The notes beneath the pieces were generated by a model, which was given only the letters and a program-made list of their open reading frames with translations, was not told the DNA's origin and did not search any database. A DNA stretch of 7,580 nucleotides, taken from NCBI GenBank assembly GCA_900771045.1, contig CAAGMM010000151.1, positions 1-7,580 of the forward strand, given 5' to 3'. Position numbers and translations under genes: made by a program. Below are positions 5,509-7,580 of the stretch, piece by piece (the first letter of the stretch is position 1; each line of letters begins with the position of its first letter). The DNA is from Bacteroidales bacterium (lineage in GTDB: Bacteria; Bacteroidota; Bacteroidia; Bacteroidales; F082).

Positions 5509-7146
5509 ATGAATGATGAAATGCGTTTCGGACTGATGATTGACTCCACCGTCGTTGAACGTTGGCAGGCTGAAACCGTACGTCTGCTCATAGATAACGG
5601 AATCGTCTTAGATACATTGATTATCAATGCCTCCAAAGAAGAAAAGACACCGTTTACGAAAAAAATACGCAAGTATCCGTGGAGACGACTCCTTTTCAGA
5701 CTTTGGAACAGATTCGTTTTCAAGCCGGAAAGCAAGGCCGGAACCGATGTCTCTGATTTACTAAAAACAATTCAAGTAATTGAATGTCAGCCAATAAATA
5801 AAGGTATTTCGACATATTTGTCTGATGACGACATTGCCAAAATCAAGGATAAAAACCTTGACTTCATTCTTCGTTTCGGCTTCGGAATCTTGAGGGGAGA
5901 AGTCTTGAAGGCTCCGAAATACGGCGTCTGGTCCTTCCATCATGATGATGAACGCGTCGTACGCGGCGGTCCTCCGGGCTTTTGGGAGTTTGTCAGAAAA
6001 ATACCGTCAAACGGCATCATCCTTCAGCAATTGACCGATAGCCTTGATAAAGGATTGATTATCAGGAGAATGCGTCTTAACACGATTCTTCATTCGTATA
6101 AGGCTCATCTTGATAACCTGTATTTTAACGGCGAGATTCTGCCGCTTCAGGCCTGCCGCGATATTCAAAACGGCTGTTTTTCCTCCGTTCAGTCTGAGTC
6201 CGCCGCCCCGATTCTGCATCCGCCCGTTAATCTTACAATGCTGCATTACGCTTGGCTTTCCGTATGGAGGCGTCTCAAGTTTCACCTTAACCGCGTTTTC
6301 AGACAGGAAGACTGGAATATAGGCTTTTCATATACTTCAAGTAATACTTTAAGTTATGATATAGAAAATAAAGATATTCAATGGTTTGCAAAAAATAAAA
6401 AGACTGACTATTACGCTGATCCGTTTGTGATAAAAACTGAAAAAGACACTTACATTTTTTTTGAATGGTTCTCGTATTCCGCTGCGAAAGGCTGTCTCGC
6501 AGTGGCTTTGAAAAGCGAAAATTTCGCTGTTTTTCACAAGATAGGGGATTTCTCCGGACATCGCTCGTATCCATTTGTCTTCCAATGGGAAAAAGCCGTT
6601 TATTGCGTCCCTGAGGCTAATGTCACGAACAAAGTGACTCTTTATCGCTTCAACGAAGACGACTTGTCTTTGAACGAAGACTGCGTGCTTCTCGACGGCG
6701 GCAGATTCGTCGATTCGACGCTGTTCAACCACAAAGGCAAATGGTTTCTGTTCACTTCGCGGCAGGAAAAGTCTCACACTCATCTCGACATTTTCGTCTC
6801 CGATAATCTGCGCGGCCCTTATTTTCCTCATAAAAACAACCCCGTCGTGACTGACTGCAGAAGCGCGAGGATGGCCGGCAGAATCATCGAGTTTGATGGA
6901 AACATTTATCGCGTCGGACAAAACAGTGAGTCGCATTATGGTCAAAGTATTACTTTAAATAAGATAATTCAATTATCTGAAAATCAATATTTTGAAGTTA
7001 AGGAAAAAGATATAGGGATTCCTTGCGGCTGCGAATATAACCGAGGTATTCATACGATAAACGCCGACGGCGGAATCATCGTCTTTGACGCTAAAAGATT
7101 CGTTTTCACCTTCGCTGGAATGAAGTTTGAGATTTTCAACACTTAA
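5509..7146 (+). CDS. Formyltransferase-like domain fused to GINT1-N/GH43-like beta-propeller domain
   Basis: Counted from ATG 5509 the protein has 545 residues. Residues 5-190 resemble a formyltransferase N-terminal fold: MRFGLMIDSTVVERWQ opens the Rossmann-like part, followed by LDFILRFGFGILRGEVLKAP (117-136) and GVWSFHHDDERVVRGGPPGF (139-158). LTDSLDKG (175-182) corresponds to the usual D-x-G. The normal catalytic N-x-H is S-F-H here (S142, H144). Residues 268-540 match the five-bladed propeller of the glucosamine inositolphosphorylceramide transferase 1 N-terminal / GH43-like family: WNIGF, ADPF (303-306), FFEW, HRSYPFVF (351-358), PEA, LYRF, VDSTLF (401-406), KWFLFTS, GPYFPH, SARMAG (452-457) and YG (477-478). 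No signal peptide or membrane span is evident, so it is likely cytoplasmic. An amino-sugar or glycan modification role is inferred. The frame is open back to an ATG at 5377, but that extension has no family match. Two AT-rich stretches (about 6316-6410 and 6943-7012) interrupt the gene's composition. Confidence 0.8.
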   Translation: MNDEMRFGLMIDSTVVERWQAETVRLLIDNGIVLDTLIINASKEEKTPFTKKIRKYPWRRLLFRLWNRFVFKPESKAGTDVSDLLKTIQVIECQPINKGISTYLSDDDIAKIKDKNLDFILRFGFGILRGEVLKAPKYGVWSFHHDDERVVRGGPPGFWEFVRKIPSNGIILQQLTDSLDKGLIIRRMRLNTILHSYKAHLDNLYFNGEILPLQACRDIQNGCFSSVQSESAAPILHPPVNLTMLHYAWLSVWRRLKFHLNRVFRQEDWNIGFSYTSSNTLSYDIENKDIQWFAKNKKTDYYADPFVIKTEKDTYIFFEWFSYSAAKGCLAVALKSENFAVFHKIGDFSGHRSYPFVFQWEKAVYCVPEANVTNKVTLYRFNEDDLSLNEDCVLLDGGRFVDSTLFNHKGKWFLFTSRQEKSHTHLDIFVSDNLRGPYFPHKNNPVVTDCRSARMAGRIIEFDGNIYRVGQNSESHYGQSITLNKIIQLSENQYFEVKEKDIGIPCGCEYNRGIHTINADGGIIVFDAKRFVFTFAGMKFEIFNT

Positions 7147-7152
7147 GGCGGG

Positions 7153-7192
7153 ATGATTTGACGATTTGACATTTTGACAGTTAGACGATTTG
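7153..7192. repeat. Five degenerate tandem octamers, consensus ACGATTTG
   Basis: Starting seven bases after the stop codon, five 8-base units follow without gaps: ATGATTTG, ACGATTTG, ACATTTTG, ACAGTTAG, ACGATTTG. A decayed T-rich stretch (ATTTTTTTG, ATTTTC) follows. The first, second and last units differ by at most one base. The array lies in the presumed 3' untranslated region of the upstream gene. Confidence 0.7.
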
Positions 7193-7229
7193 ATTTTTTT
7201 GATTTTCAAGAATTCAGACATTCTAATCG

Positions 7230-7265
7230 GTTTGACCGTTTAACCTTAAACCTTAAACCTTAAAC
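7230..7265. repeat. Tandem repeat, heptamer CCTTAAA x3 with related octamers
   Basis: Three exact CCTTAAA units occupy 7244-7264. They are preceded by two related octamers, GTTTGACC (7230-7237) and GTTTAACC (7238-7245), so the array seems to change gradually from GTTTGACC to TTAAACC. The exact copies suggest recent slippage or unequal exchange. Confidence 0.75.
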
Positions 7266-7272
7266 TACAATT

Positions 7273-7344
7273 ACGTAAATATCGTAAGCGGTCCACTGCT
7301 CAAAGCTCATCGCTCACAGCCCCAAAAACGTAAAAATCGTAAGC
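7273..7344. repeat. Direct repeat of 17 bases, ACGTAAAWATCGTAAGC, two copies
   Basis: The copies at 7273-7289 and 7328-7344 match at 16 of 17 bases and are in the same orientation. The 38 bases between them contain the GCTCA heptads. Each copy itself holds two CGTAA cores nine bases apart. No coding role is seen; they could be borders of a small repeated unit. Confidence 0.65.
7298..7318. repeat. Three tandem heptamers GCTCANN
   Basis: GCTCAAA, GCTCATC and GCTCACA follow one another exactly in register at 7298-7304, 7305-7311 and 7312-7318, with the start of a further unit (GC) after them. The first five bases are invariant and the last two vary, in a pattern like that of neighbouring arrays with different sequence but the same seven-base period. 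Confidence 0.65.
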
Positions 7345-7346
7345 CA

Positions 7347-7380
7347 TTCTAACTCCCATCTTCTAACTTCTAAATTCTTT
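7347..7380. repeat. Heptad array TTCTAAC
   Basis: Units in a strict seven-base register are TTCTAAC (7347), TCCCATC (7354), TTCTAAC (7361), TTCTAAA (7368) and TTCTTT (7375), so three or four of the five are recognisable copies. It is the third array with a period of seven in about 140 bases. Confidence 0.6.
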
Positions 7381-7391
7381 TTTTTTACTTT

Positions 7392-7425
7392 TTTGTCCAA
7401 CCTATCATTTTTTTCCTTACATTTG
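7392..7425 (+). promoter_or_regulatory. Bacteroidota promoter: TTTG-N22-TACATTTG
   Basis: A TTTG at 7392-7395 and a perfect TAnnTTTG element (TACATTTG, 7418-7425) are separated by 22 bases, within the 17-23 base spacing known for Bacteroidota housekeeping promoters. It is the only candidate in the window with both elements. Transcription would start near 7431, giving a leader of about 15 bases before the ATG at 7446. Confidence 0.65.
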
Positions 7426-7445
7426 CTGATTGAAAAAGAATCGTA

Positions 7446-7580
7446 ATGAAAAAATCGAACTCACATATCAGGTACTATAAAGGCGTTTGCGGCCACAGTT
7501 TTGCGGCTGGCGCTCCTCGTGCTCTCTGTACCCCTCCCCAACTATTTGCAGAGCACTCAGGTATGCAATTTTATGGTCAA
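7446..7580 (+). CDS. Start of an unidentified gene (partial; possible frameshift near the start)
   Basis: An ATG at 7446, just behind a good promoter, opens a frame with no stop to the end of the window (45 codons), beginning MKKSNSHIRYYKGVCGHSF. I recognise no family, and the composition in this frame (Cys, Pro, His, few hydrophobic runs) is unconvincing. From 7483 the +1 frame encodes AFAATVLRLALLVLSVPL, which looks like the hydrophobic core of a signal peptide or a membrane anchor, but that frame has stops at 7444-7449 and no usual start codon. Six A residues at 7449-7454 directly after the ATG would join the two frames if one A were removed, giving MKNRTHISGTIK before the hydrophobic core. 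Either the ATG frame is real and the hydrophobic stretch is accidental, or this is a frameshifted or slippage-controlled secreted protein. The gene call beyond 'a gene starts here' is weak. Confidence 0.4.
   Translation, partial: MKKSNSHIRYYKGVCGHSFAAGAPRALCTPPQLFAEHSGMQFYGQ

Larger units (their letters stand above)
7147..7445. other. Gene-free region made of short tandem-repeat mosaic and T-rich DNA
   Basis: No coding region or RNA gene is recognisable in these 299 bases. Bases 7153-7380 are a patchwork of short-period repeats (described separately), joined by low-complexity sequence. A small inverted repeat CGGT-TTG-ACCG lies at 7228-7238 and a five-pair stem AGCGG/CTGCT (one G-T pair) at about 7287-7300; neither is followed by a T tract, so neither is a convincing terminator. 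Bases 7376-7395 are nearly all T, followed by a promoter. Confidence 0.7.

Noticed and set aside
6349..6945. 198-codon frame on the minus strand within the propeller domain gene
   Set aside because: It is a shadow of the coding strand; the + strand frame shows the conserved motifs across the same bases.
7153..7380. CRISPR-like array
   Set aside because: Units are only 7-8 bases, contiguous, without spacers, and differ between arrays; there are no cas genes nearby.
1..7580. Insertion sequence, prophage or tRNA gene
   Set aside because: No transposase, integrase, terminal inverted repeats or tRNA cloverleaf could be recognised on either strand.

Overview
The window looks like a chromosomal segment of a Bacteroidota (probably Bacteroidales) bacterium of moderate GC content. 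Three things support this. Most start codons lack a Shine-Dalgarno sequence. Perfect copies of the Bacteroidota -7 promoter element TAnnTTTG sit just upstream of dprA, ychF, the first chromate-transporter gene and the last reading frame. The housekeeping proteins (Uup, DprA, Idi) also look like that phylum. This is inference from sequence reading; no database search was run.

Layout. Bases 2-1309 (+ strand) carry the C-terminal 283 residues of the ABC-F ATPase Uup and a small DUF2750-type protein. They converge on a five-gene minus-strand series: dprA (5272-4157), two half-size chromate transporters (4129-3569 and 3572-3030), ychF (2946-1876) and type I isopentenyl-diphosphate isomerase idi (ending at 1367). 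The two chr genes overlap by an ATGA, and ychF and idi overlap at TGATG/GTGATG. The chr pair and the ychF-idi pair therefore look translationally coupled, although -7-like motifs before ychF and before the first chr gene suggest internal promoters.

Divergent from dprA, bases 5509-7146 (+) encode a two-domain protein. Its N-terminal half resembles formyltransferases and its C-terminal half resembles the GINT1 N-terminal / GH43-like beta-propeller family found in glycan enzymes. It is the least ordinary gene here and probably acts on a sugar or surface glycan, but its substrate cannot be read from the sequence.

Bases 7147-7445 hold no gene. They are a mosaic of short tandem repeats with periods of 8 and mostly 7 bases, followed by T-rich DNA, a good Bacteroidota promoter and the start of a further + strand gene that runs off the window. 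In that last piece the ATG frame gives an unconvincing protein, while the +1 frame encodes a signal-peptide-like hydrophobic stretch. A six-A run just after the ATG is an obvious place for slippage or a one-base error.

The housekeeping genes do not form one pathway: they cover translation-factor ATPases, DNA uptake or recombination, anion transport and isoprenoid supply. The points most worth a second look are the divergent YchF with its rebuilt switch regions, the formyltransferase-propeller fusion with its substituted catalytic Asn, the heptad-repeat mosaic, and the probable frameshift at the right edge.
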